Positions 8,247 through 17,001 of a DNA stretch of 55,255 nt are shown here, in pieces (within the stretch, counting starts at the first letter, position 1; each line of letters opens with the position of its first letter). The stretch is from contig JBFWUW010000051.1 in the NCBI GenBank assembly GCA_050247075.1, positions 1 through 55,255 on the forward strand, given 5' to 3'. The DNA comes from JBFWUW01 sp050247075. Its GTDB lineage: Bacteria > Planctomycetota > Planctomycetia > Pirellulales > JBFWUW01. A program made the position numbers and the translations under genes. Below the pieces are notes generated by a model. That model was not told where the DNA came from and made no database searches. It saw only the letters and a list, made by a program, of their open reading frames with translations.

Positions 8247-9281
8247 ATGAAAACGGTCGTTGGGATTTCATTGGCTTGCTTGCTAGCCATCGCACTGGTG
8301 GCCAGCGGGCAAGAACGCAAGCCCGCCGCACCCGCCGTCAAGAAAAAGCCGCCAGCGGCGGCCGAGAAACCGGCGGTGGTCAAACCGGCAGCGGAAAAGC
8401 CGGCAGACCCGGCCACCTCCCCTGAGACGGAAGATGTCGCTACCGTGTTGCGGGCCTATCGCGATGCCTTCAATAAGCACGATGCCGCCGCCATGGCGGA
8501 ATTGTGGTCTCCTAACGGCGTTTACGTCGATCGTGAGACCGGCGAACGCATGACGGGCAGCAAGGCCATTGCCGACGACCTGGCGGCTACCTTCAAAGCG
8601 CGGCCAGGATTGCAATTGTCGGCGCACGCATCGCAAATCCGCTTCATCAAGCCCGACGTGGTGGTGGTGGAAGGGAATGCGGTCTCGTCCGCGCCCGACG
8701 AAGAGCCCGGCGAGATGAACTTCTCCGCCATTCTCGTCAATCAGGAAGGCAAATGGCTGATCGACAGTATCGAAGAGACTGCTGTTGTCTTGCCAGCCAC
8801 GCCCTACGATGCTCTCCAAGAGATGGAATGGATGGTCGGGCATTGGGTCGATGAGACCGAGGATGTCCTCGTCGACACCACGGTGCGTTGGACAAAGAAC
8901 CGCGCTTTCCTGCTCCGCAGCTACAGCATTGAGCAGGAAGGCGAGGAGCCGCGCGAGGGGACCCAGGTTATCGGCTGGGATCCGGTCGAGCGAAGAATTC
9001 GGTCTTGGAATTTTGACTCGGATGGCTCGTTCGGCGAGGGGGAATGGTTCAAGAATGGCGAAGTCTGGATGTGCCGTATCTCCGCGACCCTGGCCGACGG
9101 CCGTGTGGCTTCGGGCACTCAAGTTTTCACGAAGGAAGACGACGATAGCTACCTGGTCGAGATGGTCGGCCGCGAGATTGATGGCGAGCCAACGCCGTCG
9201 AACGTAGCGGTGCGAGTCGTTCGCATAGTGGAGGAAGCCGCCGCGGAGCGTACCGACGGTAGTAAACAGGCCAGCGAGTGA
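8247..9281 (+). CDS. Exported SnoaL-like/DUF4440 protein (SgcJ/EcaC type)
   Basis: The 344-residue product has a signal peptide (VVGISLACLLAIALVASGQ), then an Ala/Pro/Lys-rich linker to about residue 55. Residues about 60-180 are a SnoaL/DUF4440-like cone domain: VLRAYRDAFNKHDAAAMAELW, GSKAIADDL and GKWLIDSIEET. A second domain from about 190 (ALQEMEWMVGHWVDE, VIGWDPVERRIRSWNFDSDG) resembles the lipocalin-like DUF1579 fold. Members are annotated as SgcJ/EcaC family oxidoreductases, but no reaction is proven for the exported planctomycete forms. It follows the sulfatase by 67 bases and precedes the Gly-rich gene by 14, so the three are likely one operon. Confidence 0.82.
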   Translation: MKTVVGISLACLLAIALVASGQERKPAAPAVKKKPPAAAEKPAVVKPAAEKPADPATSPETEDVATVLRAYRDAFNKHDAAAMAELWSPNGVYVDRETGERMTGSKAIADDLAATFKARPGLQLSAHASQIRFIKPDVVVVEGNAVSSAPDEEPGEMNFSAILVNQEGKWLIDSIEETAVVLPATPYDALQEMEWMVGHWVDETEDVLVDTTVRWTKNRAFLLRSYSIEQEGEEPREGTQVIGWDPVERRIRSWNFDSDGSFGEGEWFKNGEVWMCRISATLADGRVASGTQVFTKEDDDSYLVEMVGREIDGEPTPSNVAVRVVRIVEEAAAERTDGSKQASE

Positions 9282-9295
9282 CGGGAGATCCGCTC

Positions 9296-11113
9296 ATGAA
9301 AATCACCAACCGTACAAAGTTGGCCTCTGTTTTGATCTTGCTGGCCGTCTGCGCTGAGCCGGCGTTCGCCTTCCGCGGCGGTATGCGCGGAGGGGGTGGC
9401 GCGCGCGGGAGTGGAGGTGGTGGAGTTCATCGTGGCGGAGGTGGAGGTGGACGCCCCGGTGGTGGAGGCGGCGCACACTTTGGTGGTGGTGGAGGACGGC
9501 CCGGTGGTGGCGGACACAGTGCTCCGAGTTTCGGTGGAGGGGGCAGACCCCAGTCCAGCCGACCGCAAATGAACCGTCCCCAAGCTAGCCGGCCCAATTT
9601 TGGTGGTGGCGGATCGCGGCCTGGCGCAGGCGGATCGCATCCCAATTTCGCGGGCAAACGTCCCAGCGGTATGAAGCCCAGTACCCGTCCGGCTAGTAGG
9701 CCCGGACAGGGTGCCAGCAGCCAGCGTCCCGGTGGATTTTTCGGCCAGGATGGCGGACATGCGGGGTCGGGCAACCGACCCAATATCAGCTCTCCCTCGC
9801 TGGGCGGCGTTGCCGGCAATAGGCCCGGCCAAGCGGGCGGCAACCGGCCAAATGTTGGGGGTGGCAATCGGCCAGGTCTGGCGGGTGGCAATCGACCAAA
9901 TCTTGGTGGCGGCAACCGGCCGGGCGGAAATCGACCGGGTGCGGGTGGAGGACGGCCGTCAGCGGGTGATGTAGGGGACTTTCTGGGAATGAACAAACCA
10001 CTGCGGCCCGACTCCGGCTTTAATCGTCCAGGCGGCGGCGAAATCGCGGGAGGCGGTAATAGGCCTAATCGTCCTGGCAACGGAGGTCGTCCCGACGGAA
10101 TTCGACCTGGTAACGGAGGAGGGCCGGATCGGCCCGGCAACGGCAATCGCCCCGGCAACGATCGGCCATTCTTCGATCGCGATAACAATCGGCCGAACAT
10201 CGGCAACGATATCAGGGGCGGCAATCGCAATCGTTTTGGCGATAACAACTTCATCAATCGCCCCACGAATGTGAACATCAACAACAACAGGCTCAACAGC
10301 ATCAACCGCAACTGGCAATCGGCCATTGGCCGCCCTGGTTTCAACAATTGGGGAGCTAACCACCCCAACCGAATCAACCATTGGAACAACTGGGGAAACG
10401 GAGTTCGCAATGGCTGGTACGGCCGCCACCCAGGTTGGAATAACTGTTTCGGTTCCAGTTGGTGGGCCAACCACAACCACTCGCTTTGCGGATGGCACTA
10501 CGGCTGTGGATTCAACCGCTACCCCTACAGTTATTGGTGGACTGCGCCAGTTTGGGGGTCGCTGACCAGTTGGTTCTCTTGGTCGGCCCCCGCCCAAGTC
10601 TGGTCGGAACCGGCTTACTACGATTACGGCAATGGCGGCAACGTCTATTATCAGGACAACTCGGTTTACATGGACGGCCAGGAGATCGCCTCGGCCGAGG
10701 ACTATGCCGCTAGCGCCGCCGTGTTAGCCACCGTGCCGCCGCCGGCAACCCAGGAAGAGGCCGAAGCCGCTGAATGGATGCCCTTGGGAACCTACGCCGT
10801 CTCCGCCAGTGAGAAAGACGCCGACCCCAGCCGCATGCTTCAGTTGGCGGTCGACAAACAAGGCATCGTCAGCGGCACGCTGTACAACACCTCCACCGAC
10901 AAGGCCCAAACCGTCCAGGGCCAGGTTGATAAAGAGACGCAGCGCGTCGCATTCCGCATCGGTGATAGTCAAGACATCGTCGTCGAGACGGGCCTTTACA
11001 ATCTAACCCAAGACCAGGCACCCGTGCTGGTTCACTTTGGCACGGAAAAGACCGAGAACTGGCTGCTGGTGCGATTGGAGCAACCCGAGGAGGACGCCGC
11101 CACTGGGCCGTGA
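9296..11113 (+). CDS. Gly/Arg/Pro/Asn-rich low-complexity exported protein
   Basis: The 605-residue product has a signal peptide (LASVLILLAVCAEPAFAF). Residues about 25-340 are low complexity, built from degenerate units such as GGGGRPGGGG, RPQ.NRPQASRPNFGGGGSRPG and GGNRPN(V/L)GGGNRPG. The repeats change from Gly-rich to Asn-rich (NVNINNNRLNSINRNW) and then to an aromatic Trp/Asn/Gly segment. A folded C-terminal domain from about 480 (EWMPLGTYAVSASEKDADPSRMLQLAVDKQGIVSGTLYN) looks conserved. The ATG at 9296, with GGGAG at 9283-9287, is chosen over 9278. A cell-surface or matrix role is plausible but inferred. The opposite strand also shows a long open frame, which is a by-product of the composition. 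Confidence 0.82.
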   Translation: MKITNRTKLASVLILLAVCAEPAFAFRGGMRGGGGARGSGGGGVHRGGGGGGRPGGGGGAHFGGGGGRPGGGGHSAPSFGGGGRPQSSRPQMNRPQASRPNFGGGGSRPGAGGSHPNFAGKRPSGMKPSTRPASRPGQGASSQRPGGFFGQDGGHAGSGNRPNISSPSLGGVAGNRPGQAGGNRPNVGGGNRPGLAGGNRPNLGGGNRPGGNRPGAGGGRPSAGDVGDFLGMNKPLRPDSGFNRPGGGEIAGGGNRPNRPGNGGRPDGIRPGNGGGPDRPGNGNRPGNDRPFFDRDNNRPNIGNDIRGGNRNRFGDNNFINRPTNVNINNNRLNSINRNWQSAIGRPGFNNWGANHPNRINHWNNWGNGVRNGWYGRHPGWNNCFGSSWWANHNHSLCGWHYGCGFNRYPYSYWWTAPVWGSLTSWFSWSAPAQVWSEPAYYDYGNGGNVYYQDNSVYMDGQEIASAEDYAASAAVLATVPPPATQEEAEAAEWMPLGTYAVSASEKDADPSRMLQLAVDKQGIVSGTLYNTSTDKAQTVQGQVDKETQRVAFRIGDSQDIVVETGLYNLTQDQAPVLVHFGTEKTENWLLVRLEQPEEDAATGP

Positions 11114-11221
11114 ATCGAGCTAATCGCGTTGCGGAAGGGTGTCGGTTGCCGTACCATAAATGGCGACTGATGTTGTTCCTGCCTTCCCCGTACGCGGCTG
11201 CCCACCTAACGGATCAGACGG

Positions 11222-13867
11222 ATGCATCGCACTGGTTCGCATTGCCTTGGTTCGTTGCCCCGCCTGTTACTGGCGGTTGGGCTAGCCTGTCTCCATAGCA
11301 CGGCCTGGGCCGATGCCAAGCCGGCTGGCGAGCTCAAGTACGAAGCCGATGTTCTACCCATTTTGCAGGCCAAGTGCGGTCGTTGCCACGGAACGGACGA
11401 TCCCAAGGCGGGATTCAAGATTGCCACCAAGGCCCTACTTCTCAAAGGGGGCCAGTCGGGCCCGGCGGTCCATATCGGCGCGGCTCAAAGCAGCCTGCTG
11501 TGGGAAAAAATCGTTGCCGACCAAATGCCGCCCGAGGGGGATAAACTTACGGCGGAGGAAAAGGCCCTCGTTAAAGCCTGGATCGACGCGGGTGCCAAGG
11601 GTGAAGGTGCCACGGCCGCCGACGATGTACTCGCCGAAACCACCACCGACGATGACCGGCGCTGGTGGTCGTTTGTGTCCCCTGTCCGCCCCAGTGTGCC
11701 AGCGGTGCGACAAGTTGACCGCGTACAAAACCCAATCGATGCATTTCTATTGCAATCGCTGGAACAAAAAGGGCTGGGGTATTCGCCGGAGGCCGACCGG
11801 CGGACGTTGATCCGGCGGTTGAGCTACGACTTGACCGGCTTGCCTCCCACTCCCCAAGAGACCGACAACTTCTTGGCCGACACCGCCGCGGGTGCTTACG
11901 AGCGTCTGGTCGACCGGTTGCTGGCCAGCCCACGTTATGGCGAGCGCTGGGGCCGGCATTGGTTGGACGCGGCTGGCTATGCCGACTCCGAGGGGATACT
12001 CGACGCCGACTATATCCGCACGGCGGCGTGGCGCTACCGCGACTACGTCATCGCGGCCTTCAACAAAGACAAGCCCTACGATCGTTTCCTGCGAGAGCAA
12101 ATCGCCGGCGACGAGTTGGTGGACTACTGGGGCGCTTTGGCCACTCAGCCCGCCTTTTCGCCCGAGGTGCTGGAAGCGGTCATTGCTACCGGGTATTTGC
12201 GGTGCGCCTCGGACACCAGCCGGCCCGACTTTGCCAACATCAAAAACGCGCCCAGCTATTACTACCAAACGTTGGACGACACGCTGCGGATCGTCAGCAG
12301 TTCCACCATGGCTCTGACGATGCAGTGCTGCAAATGCCACAGCCACAAGTACGATCCGTTGCCACAGGTGGAGTATTACCGGCTGCAAGCGGTCTTCATG
12401 AGTGCCTATCGCCCGGCCGAGTGGGTGCCGCAAGTCAATCGCCGGCTGGTGGAGGGGACACAAGCCCAACAGACGGCGGCCAACGATCACAACGCCCGCA
12501 TCGATGCGGCTATCGGCCAGATTGCCAAGGAAATTGAAGAGCTGAAGAGCCAGTTTGCCCCGCGGTTGTTTGAGGAACGGCTAGCCAAACTCCCCATGCA
12601 GATTCAGGCCGACGTGAAGGCGGCTCTCGACGCGCCAGCGGACCAGCGCACCGACGTCCAGAAATATCTGGTCGAAAAATTCCAGGCGGAACTCCGTCCG
12701 ACGGCGGAAGCGCAACTTAAGGCATTGAAAGAAACCTACGCCGAATTCAAAGCTAGTTGCGAACAACACGAAGCCGGCATTGCCGCGGAAGCCGCCAAGA
12801 AAATCACGCTGCCGGAAATTCGCGCCATTTACGATCTGCCCGGCCAGGCCCAAACGCCCTTGTTGCTTCGGGGCGACTATCGCACGCCCGGTCCCCTGGT
12901 CGAACCGGGCGTACCGACCGCCCTGGCCGTCGCGGGCGGTTTGAATTGGTCCGCTCCTCCTGAGGAGGCCAAAACCAGCGGGCGGCGTTTGGCCTTCGCC
13001 CGCTGGCTGACGCAGCCGAACCACCCGCTGACGGCCCGTGTAATGGTCAACCGGATGTGGATGCATCACTTTGGCGAGGGAATCGTCAGCACGCCCGACG
13101 ATTTTGGAACCATGGGGGCCTTGCCCTCGCACCCGCAACTGCTCGACTGGCTGGCGACGGAGTTCGTGGAAGGGGGCTGGAGCATCAAGCAGATTCATCG
13201 TTTGATGGTCGGCAGCGCGGCCTATCGGCAGCAATCAGTGCGGGATCCCGGCAATGTCGCCGCGCAAGAGGCCGATCCCGACAATCGCCTATTGTGGCGG
13301 CAGCGGCTGAAGCGGTTGGAAGCCGAGTCGCTGCGCGATGCCATGCTGGCCGTGGCCGGCAATCTCAATCGGGAAATGGGGGGCCAGCCGGTCGGCGTGG
13401 CCCGCACTGGCGAGGGAGAAGTCATCACGGCGGCCGGCTCGCCAGGCTGGCGGCGGAGCATCTATCTGCTCAATCGGCGTTCCACGCCAGTTACACTGTT
13501 GCAACTCTTCGATCAGCCGGTGATGGAAACCAACTGCGCCCGTCGTGGGCAATCGACGGTCTCGCTGCAGGCATTGGCCCTGTTGAACAGCGATTTCCTG
13601 GCTGCGCAAGCCGCGGAGTTTGCCGCGCGGATTGAACGGGAAAACGCGTCCGACCCAATCGGCCAGGCCGTGCGTCTGGCGTTCGGCCGTGAGATTGCGG
13701 AGGAGCAGCGGGCCAAACTAGCTTCGTTTGTGGAGTTACAAGCCGTGCGCCTGCTAGCCGGCCAGACCGGGCCGACGCCAGAACAACAGGCCGACGCCCG
13801 GCACCGCGCGCTGGTCGATGTTTGCCAGATGTTGTTGAGCGCGAACGAGTTTGCGTATGTGGATTGA
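11222..13867 (+). CDS. DUF1549/DUF1553 planctomycete cytochrome, copy A
   Basis: The 881-residue protein has a signal peptide (RLLLAVGLACLHSTAWA) and a PSCyt1-type cytochrome c domain with the haem motif C52-x2-C55-H56 (KCGRCHG). It continues with DUF1549 from about 165 (QNPIDAFLLQSLEQKGL, LTGLPPTPQE, RYGERWGRHWLDAAGY), a central coiled region, and DUF1553 from about 590 (RRLAFARWLTQPNHPLTARV, NRMWMHHFGEGIVSTPDDFG, RRSIYLLNRRSTPVTLLQLFD). Such proteins are exported, and in planctomycetes they are nearly always followed by a DUF1501 gene. Here the DUF1501 partner begins at 14138, with a sigma fragment between. The biochemical reaction is not established; redox handling during polymer breakdown is the usual inference. 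Confidence 0.92.
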   Translation: MHRTGSHCLGSLPRLLLAVGLACLHSTAWADAKPAGELKYEADVLPILQAKCGRCHGTDDPKAGFKIATKALLLKGGQSGPAVHIGAAQSSLLWEKIVADQMPPEGDKLTAEEKALVKAWIDAGAKGEGATAADDVLAETTTDDDRRWWSFVSPVRPSVPAVRQVDRVQNPIDAFLLQSLEQKGLGYSPEADRRTLIRRLSYDLTGLPPTPQETDNFLADTAAGAYERLVDRLLASPRYGERWGRHWLDAAGYADSEGILDADYIRTAAWRYRDYVIAAFNKDKPYDRFLREQIAGDELVDYWGALATQPAFSPEVLEAVIATGYLRCASDTSRPDFANIKNAPSYYYQTLDDTLRIVSSSTMALTMQCCKCHSHKYDPLPQVEYYRLQAVFMSAYRPAEWVPQVNRRLVEGTQAQQTAANDHNARIDAAIGQIAKEIEELKSQFAPRLFEERLAKLPMQIQADVKAALDAPADQRTDVQKYLVEKFQAELRPTAEAQLKALKETYAEFKASCEQHEAGIAAEAAKKITLPEIRAIYDLPGQAQTPLLLRGDYRTPGPLVEPGVPTALAVAGGLNWSAPPEEAKTSGRRLAFARWLTQPNHPLTARVMVNRMWMHHFGEGIVSTPDDFGTMGALPSHPQLLDWLATEFVEGGWSIKQIHRLMVGSAAYRQQSVRDPGNVAAQEADPDNRLLWRQRLKRLEAESLRDAMLAVAGNLNREMGGQPVGVARTGEGEVITAAGSPGWRRSIYLLNRRSTPVTLLQLFDQPVMETNCARRGQSTVSLQALALLNSDFLAAQAAEFAARIERENASDPIGQAVRLAFGREIAEEQRAKLASFVELQAVRLLAGQTGPTPEQQADARHRALVDVCQMLLSANEFAYVD

Positions 13868-14119
13868 TGGCAACGTGGAATCAGGGATACAGAGTTGGAA
13901 TTCCCGCCGCACAATGAAAACGAAGCGAAGTTGGTCGAGGCAATCGCACAATTGCCGGAACATGAGCGTGAGGCGATTCGACTTCGATACCTGGTAAAGT
14001 GGTCGAGCAAGGAAATAGCCATTGAACTGAAAAAGTCCGATGGCGCAATTCGAGTGCTGCTGCACCGAGCAAGATCGAAGCTTCGGTTGTTGTTGGAAAC
14101 AATGGAATCTCAGGATTAG
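13868..14119 (+). pseudogene. Orphan sigma-70 region 4 fragment (ECF sigma remnant)
   Basis: The frame is open from 13868 to TAG 14117-14119. The usable start is TTG 13895, giving 74 residues. The sequence is a helix-turn-helix region 4 of a planctomycete ECF sigma factor: LPEHEREAIRLRYLVKWSSKEIA followed by KKSDGAIRVLLHRARSKLR. Region 2, needed for core polymerase and -10 binding, is absent, so it cannot be a normal sigma factor. It begins directly after the stop of the DUF1553 gene and sits between 10-bp direct repeats (13879-13888 and 14122-14131). It is also visibly richer in A/T than its neighbours. I read it as an inserted remnant, though a small DNA-binding protein is possible. Confidence 0.7.
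13879..13888 (+). repeat. Direct repeat AATCAGGGAT, left copy
   Basis: This 10-base sequence recurs exactly at 14122-14131. The two copies bracket the sigma region 4 fragment, leaving 233 bases between them. This is compatible with a target duplication or a recombination scar. Confidence 0.55.
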
Positions 14120-14121
14120 CC

Positions 14122-14131
14122 AATCAGGGAT
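14122..14131 (+). repeat. Direct repeat AATCAGGGAT, right copy
   Basis: Exact copy of 13879-13888. It lies between the end of the sigma fragment (14119) and the start of the DUF1501 gene (14138). Confidence 0.55.
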
Positions 14132-14137
14132 TGCGAT

Positions 14138-15607
14138 ATGCCAGGACAATCAAATACCAGCCCTTGCAATCATTGCCAATCATCCGCTCGTTGGCATGAG
14201 GCATTTTCCCGTCGTGATGCCTTGGTCCGGCTGGGCGGCGGCTTCGGCGGGCTGGTGCTGGGTGCGATGTTCGGGGGTTCGGCGGGCACGCCCCTCGCCT
14301 TCGCCGAGGAATCGCCCCAATACAATCTGCTCCCCAAGCCGTCCCATCATCCCCCCAAGGCCAAGGCGGTCATCCAGCTTTTCATGCATGGCGGGCCGAG
14401 CCAGGTTGACCTGTTCGACCCCAAGCCGATGCTTGACAAGTTCGACGGACAGCCGCCGCCGGGCGAGGTTGTCGATGACGAAAAACTGACCGGCAACCTG
14501 ATGAAGGCCCCGTTCCAGTTTATCCGGCACGGCCAGAGCGGGCTGCCGTTGGCCGATACCATGCCCCACCTGGGCCGTCACGTCGATGATATCGCCGTCA
14601 TCCGCTCCATGTTCACCGAGCATCGCAATCACGAGCAGGCCTGCTGGATGATGCATACTGGCTTGACCGTGGCTGGCCGCCCGAGCATTGGCGCTTGGAC
14701 CGCCTACGGCCTGGGAAGTGAAAACCAGGATCTGCCCGCCTACGTAGTATTGCCGGAAATGGGAGGCGGGCTGCCCGTCGATGGTATTCGCAATTGGAGC
14801 AGCGGGTGGATGCCCCCCCTGTTTCAGGGAACCCCCTTCCGCGCTGATGGCACGCCCGTCCTTAATCTCAAGTCGAAGACACCTCGCACGCCAGAGGCCG
14901 ACCAGGCACGGCTGGCCCTACTGGGCGAACTCAACGCTAGCCACAAGAGCCAGCGTCCCGGCGAGTTGGAGCTAGACGCCCGCATCGCCAGCTTTGAGCT
15001 GGCCGCGCGGATGCAGCTTTCCGCCACCGATGCGCTCGATATCACCAGTGAGACGGCCGACACGCACAAACTGTACGGGCTGGACAACCCCACCACTAAA
15101 TCTTACGGCACCCGCTGCCTGATGGCGCGCCGATTGGTGGAACGGGGCGTCCGTTATGTTCAACTTTATTTGGCCGGCCAGCCATGGGACACTCACAGCA
15201 ATAACGCGGCCGGCACGCGCAGTTGCTGCGCCATGACCGACCAGCCGGTGGCTGCCCTGTTGGAGGACCTGAAACGCCGCGGACTGTTGCAAGAGACGCT
15301 TGTGTTGTGGGGGGGCGAGTTTGGCCGCACGCCCGCCGTGCAAGGGGCCGACGGCCGCGACCATCATCCTTACGGGTTTTCCGTCTGGATGGCGGGCGGC
15401 GGCATCAAAGGGGGGCAGGCTTACGGTGCGACGGACGATTTTGGCTATCGCTCTATTGTTGACCGCACCAGTACGTCCGACTTGCACGCGACAATCCTGC
15501 ACCTGTTGGGGCTGGACCATAAGCGTGTCACGTTCTATCGCAACGGCCGCGACGAACGCCTGACCGACGTCTTCGAACCGCGGATTTTGCAGCCGTTGAT
15601 CGCCTGA
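14138..15607 (+). CDS. DUF1501 protein, copy A, Tat-exported
   Basis: The 489-residue product has a twin-arginine-type signal, FSRRDALVRLGGGFGGLVLG, placed unusually late (about residue 23) after a Cys-containing leader (SPCNHCQSS). The body is a DUF1501 domain, which has an alkaline-phosphatase/sulfatase-like fold: AVIQLFMHGGPSQVDLFDPKP near the start, IAVIRSMFTEHRNHEQACWMM, LVLWGGEFGRTPAVQGADGRD and HHPYGFSVWMAGGGIKGG. This family accompanies DUF1553 cytochromes, as here. The extended leader raises the possibility that the original start was altered by the insertion just upstream. The enzymatic reaction is unknown. Confidence 0.9.
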   Translation: MPGQSNTSPCNHCQSSARWHEAFSRRDALVRLGGGFGGLVLGAMFGGSAGTPLAFAEESPQYNLLPKPSHHPPKAKAVIQLFMHGGPSQVDLFDPKPMLDKFDGQPPPGEVVDDEKLTGNLMKAPFQFIRHGQSGLPLADTMPHLGRHVDDIAVIRSMFTEHRNHEQACWMMHTGLTVAGRPSIGAWTAYGLGSENQDLPAYVVLPEMGGGLPVDGIRNWSSGWMPPLFQGTPFRADGTPVLNLKSKTPRTPEADQARLALLGELNASHKSQRPGELELDARIASFELAARMQLSATDALDITSETADTHKLYGLDNPTTKSYGTRCLMARRLVERGVRYVQLYLAGQPWDTHSNNAAGTRSCCAMTDQPVAALLEDLKRRGLLQETLVLWGGEFGRTPAVQGADGRDHHPYGFSVWMAGGGIKGGQAYGATDDFGYRSIVDRTSTSDLHATILHLLGLDHKRVTFYRNGRDERLTDVFEPRILQPLIA

Positions 15608-15619
15608 TGCGCGTCGCAC

Positions 15620-15814
15620 TCAGTTTGGTGGAGTCGTAGGGTCCGCCACCGGAGGGGGCGGGTCTCGCGGTTCTCCCTTGCGGCGCTGCACGGCTAGTTT
15701 TAGCAAGAACTCTATTTGCCCGTTCACGCTGCGCAATTCCGCCGCGGCCCAAGCCTCGATTTCGTCGTAGAGCTTGGGGTCGATCCGCAGTAGAAACGGT
15801 TTGCGCGTTTTCAT
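15620..15814 (-). CDS. Small Arc-type ribbon-helix-helix protein
   Basis: The 64-residue product begins KPFLLRIDPKLYDEIEAWAAAE and continues LRSVNGQIEFLLKLAVQRRKG, the strand-helix-helix pattern of Arc/MetJ-type DNA-binding proteins, followed by a Pro-rich tail (DPPPPVADPTTPPN). It lies 27 bases downstream of the SPFH gene on the same strand, so the two are co-transcribed. This SPFH plus Arc pairing recurs in other bacteria to my knowledge. It may regulate its own operon, but no operator is proven. It has no toxin partner here, so it is not obviously an antitoxin. Confidence 0.75.
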   Translation of the reverse strand: MKTRKPFLLRIDPKLYDEIEAWAAAELRSVNGQIEFLLKLAVQRRKGEPRDPPPPVADPTTPPN

Positions 15815-15841
15815 CGTGGGCGGTCCGTCTTTAGCCAGGGC

Positions 15842-16735
15842 TTAATTGTAAAGCGTGCCGGTGTTGATGACGGGCTGGGCGTCGTGTTCGCCGCAGAGCA
15901 CCACCAACAGGTTGCTGACCATGGAAGCCTTACGCTCGTCGTCGAACTCCACGACTTGCCGTTCGGCCAGCTCCTGCAGGGCCATTTGCACCATACTTAC
16001 CGCGCCATGCACGATCAGTTTGCGCGCCGCCACGATCGCCTCGGCCTGTTGCCGACGAAGCATGGCGCCGGCAATTTCTGGCGCGTAGGCCAAATGCGTC
16101 AACCGGGCCTCCTCGACGACCACGCCCGCCTTGTTCAAGCGGTCTTGCAGTTCCGCCGTGAGCGCGGCCGAAACCTCGTCCACACCGCTGCGGAGGGTCG
16201 TCTCGTGCTCTTCACCGTGGTCGTAGGCGTAGCTATTGGCCAGATGCCGCACGGCCGATTCACTTTGAATCTTCACGTACTGTTCGTAGTTGTCGACGTC
16301 GAAGCTGGCTTCCGCCGTGTCTTCCACTCGCCATACCACCACCGCCGCGATCTCGATGGGGTTGCCTTGCTTGTCGTTGACCTTCAGCTTTTCGCTCTCC
16401 ATGTTCCGCAACCGCAGCGACATCAATGCCTTGCTGTAGAACGGGTTGGTCCAGTAAAAGCCGGGCTGGCGAACTGTCCCCTGATATGCCCCAAACAGCA
16501 TCAGCACGCGGGCCTGATTGGGCTGCAGCGTGAAATGCCCCTTCAACAAGATCATCGCGGCAACTCCGGCCAGCACTCCGCCAAAAATCAGCGCCCCGCC
16601 CACGGGCCCACCCGCACGCCGGTCGGCCAGGGCAATCCCCGGAAAGAACAATAGCGGTGCCAGCAGTAGTAAACCCAGATTGACGTAGAGCATCGACCAG
16701 CCACTCGACACCTGAATCGGAATCTCTTTGTTCAT
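15842..16735 (-). CDS. SPFH/band 7 domain membrane protein
   Basis: The 297-residue protein has two N-terminal membrane segments (SMLYVNLGLLLLAPLLFFPGI and GGALIFGGVLAGVAAMILL) and then a SPFH domain from about residue 68: LQPNQARVLMLFGAYQGTVRQPG and RNMESEKLKVNDKQGNPIEIA. A coiled, Ala/Glu-rich C-terminal half follows (LTAELQDRLNKAGVVVEEARL, MLRRQQAEAIVAARKLI). SPFH proteins assemble into membrane scaffolds and influence proteolysis or lipid domains. The ATG at 16735 is preferred over 16762 because a GGAG lies nine bases upstream and the N-terminus is then compact. The RHH gene follows directly. Confidence 0.88.
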   Translation of the reverse strand: MNKEIPIQVSSGWSMLYVNLGLLLLAPLLFFPGIALADRRAGGPVGGALIFGGVLAGVAAMILLKGHFTLQPNQARVLMLFGAYQGTVRQPGFYWTNPFYSKALMSLRLRNMESEKLKVNDKQGNPIEIAAVVVWRVEDTAEASFDVDNYEQYVKIQSESAVRHLANSYAYDHGEEHETTLRSGVDEVSAALTAELQDRLNKAGVVVEEARLTHLAYAPEIAGAMLRRQQAEAIVAARKLIVHGAVSMVQMALQELAERQVVEFDDERKASMVSNLLVVLCGEHDAQPVINTGTLYN

Positions 16736-17001
16736 GGCACGGCTCCAGAGGGCATTTATCATAAGAATATCGAAATGATATCACTCATTGAGGCCAATTC
16801 AATTCAAATCCAAACTGATTTCCGTAACGTGTTTAATAAGAAAGCTTTGCAACGGATCTCTGGCGAACGGAAGTAACGATTGCATGCGTCAATTCGCGTT
16901 GACTTAATTCCGGTTTTTAGTACCGTCTGCCCTTGCTCCAGGATGGCCATTGCCCGTCGGCGGGAAAGAATTCAGCGGTATTCGGCAATGCGGATTGATC
17001 T

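Noticed and set aside
9427..10476. A 349-codon open frame on the minus strand within the Gly-rich gene
   Set aside because: Its Pro/Leu/Arg-rich sequence is the mirror of the Gly/Pro/Arg repeats on the plus strand; there is no signal, domain or start site of its own.
16736..17001. A promoter for the barrel gene from TTGACT at 16899
   Set aside because: No -10 element lies at a suitable distance; the tract is AT-rich but gives no clear pair of boxes.
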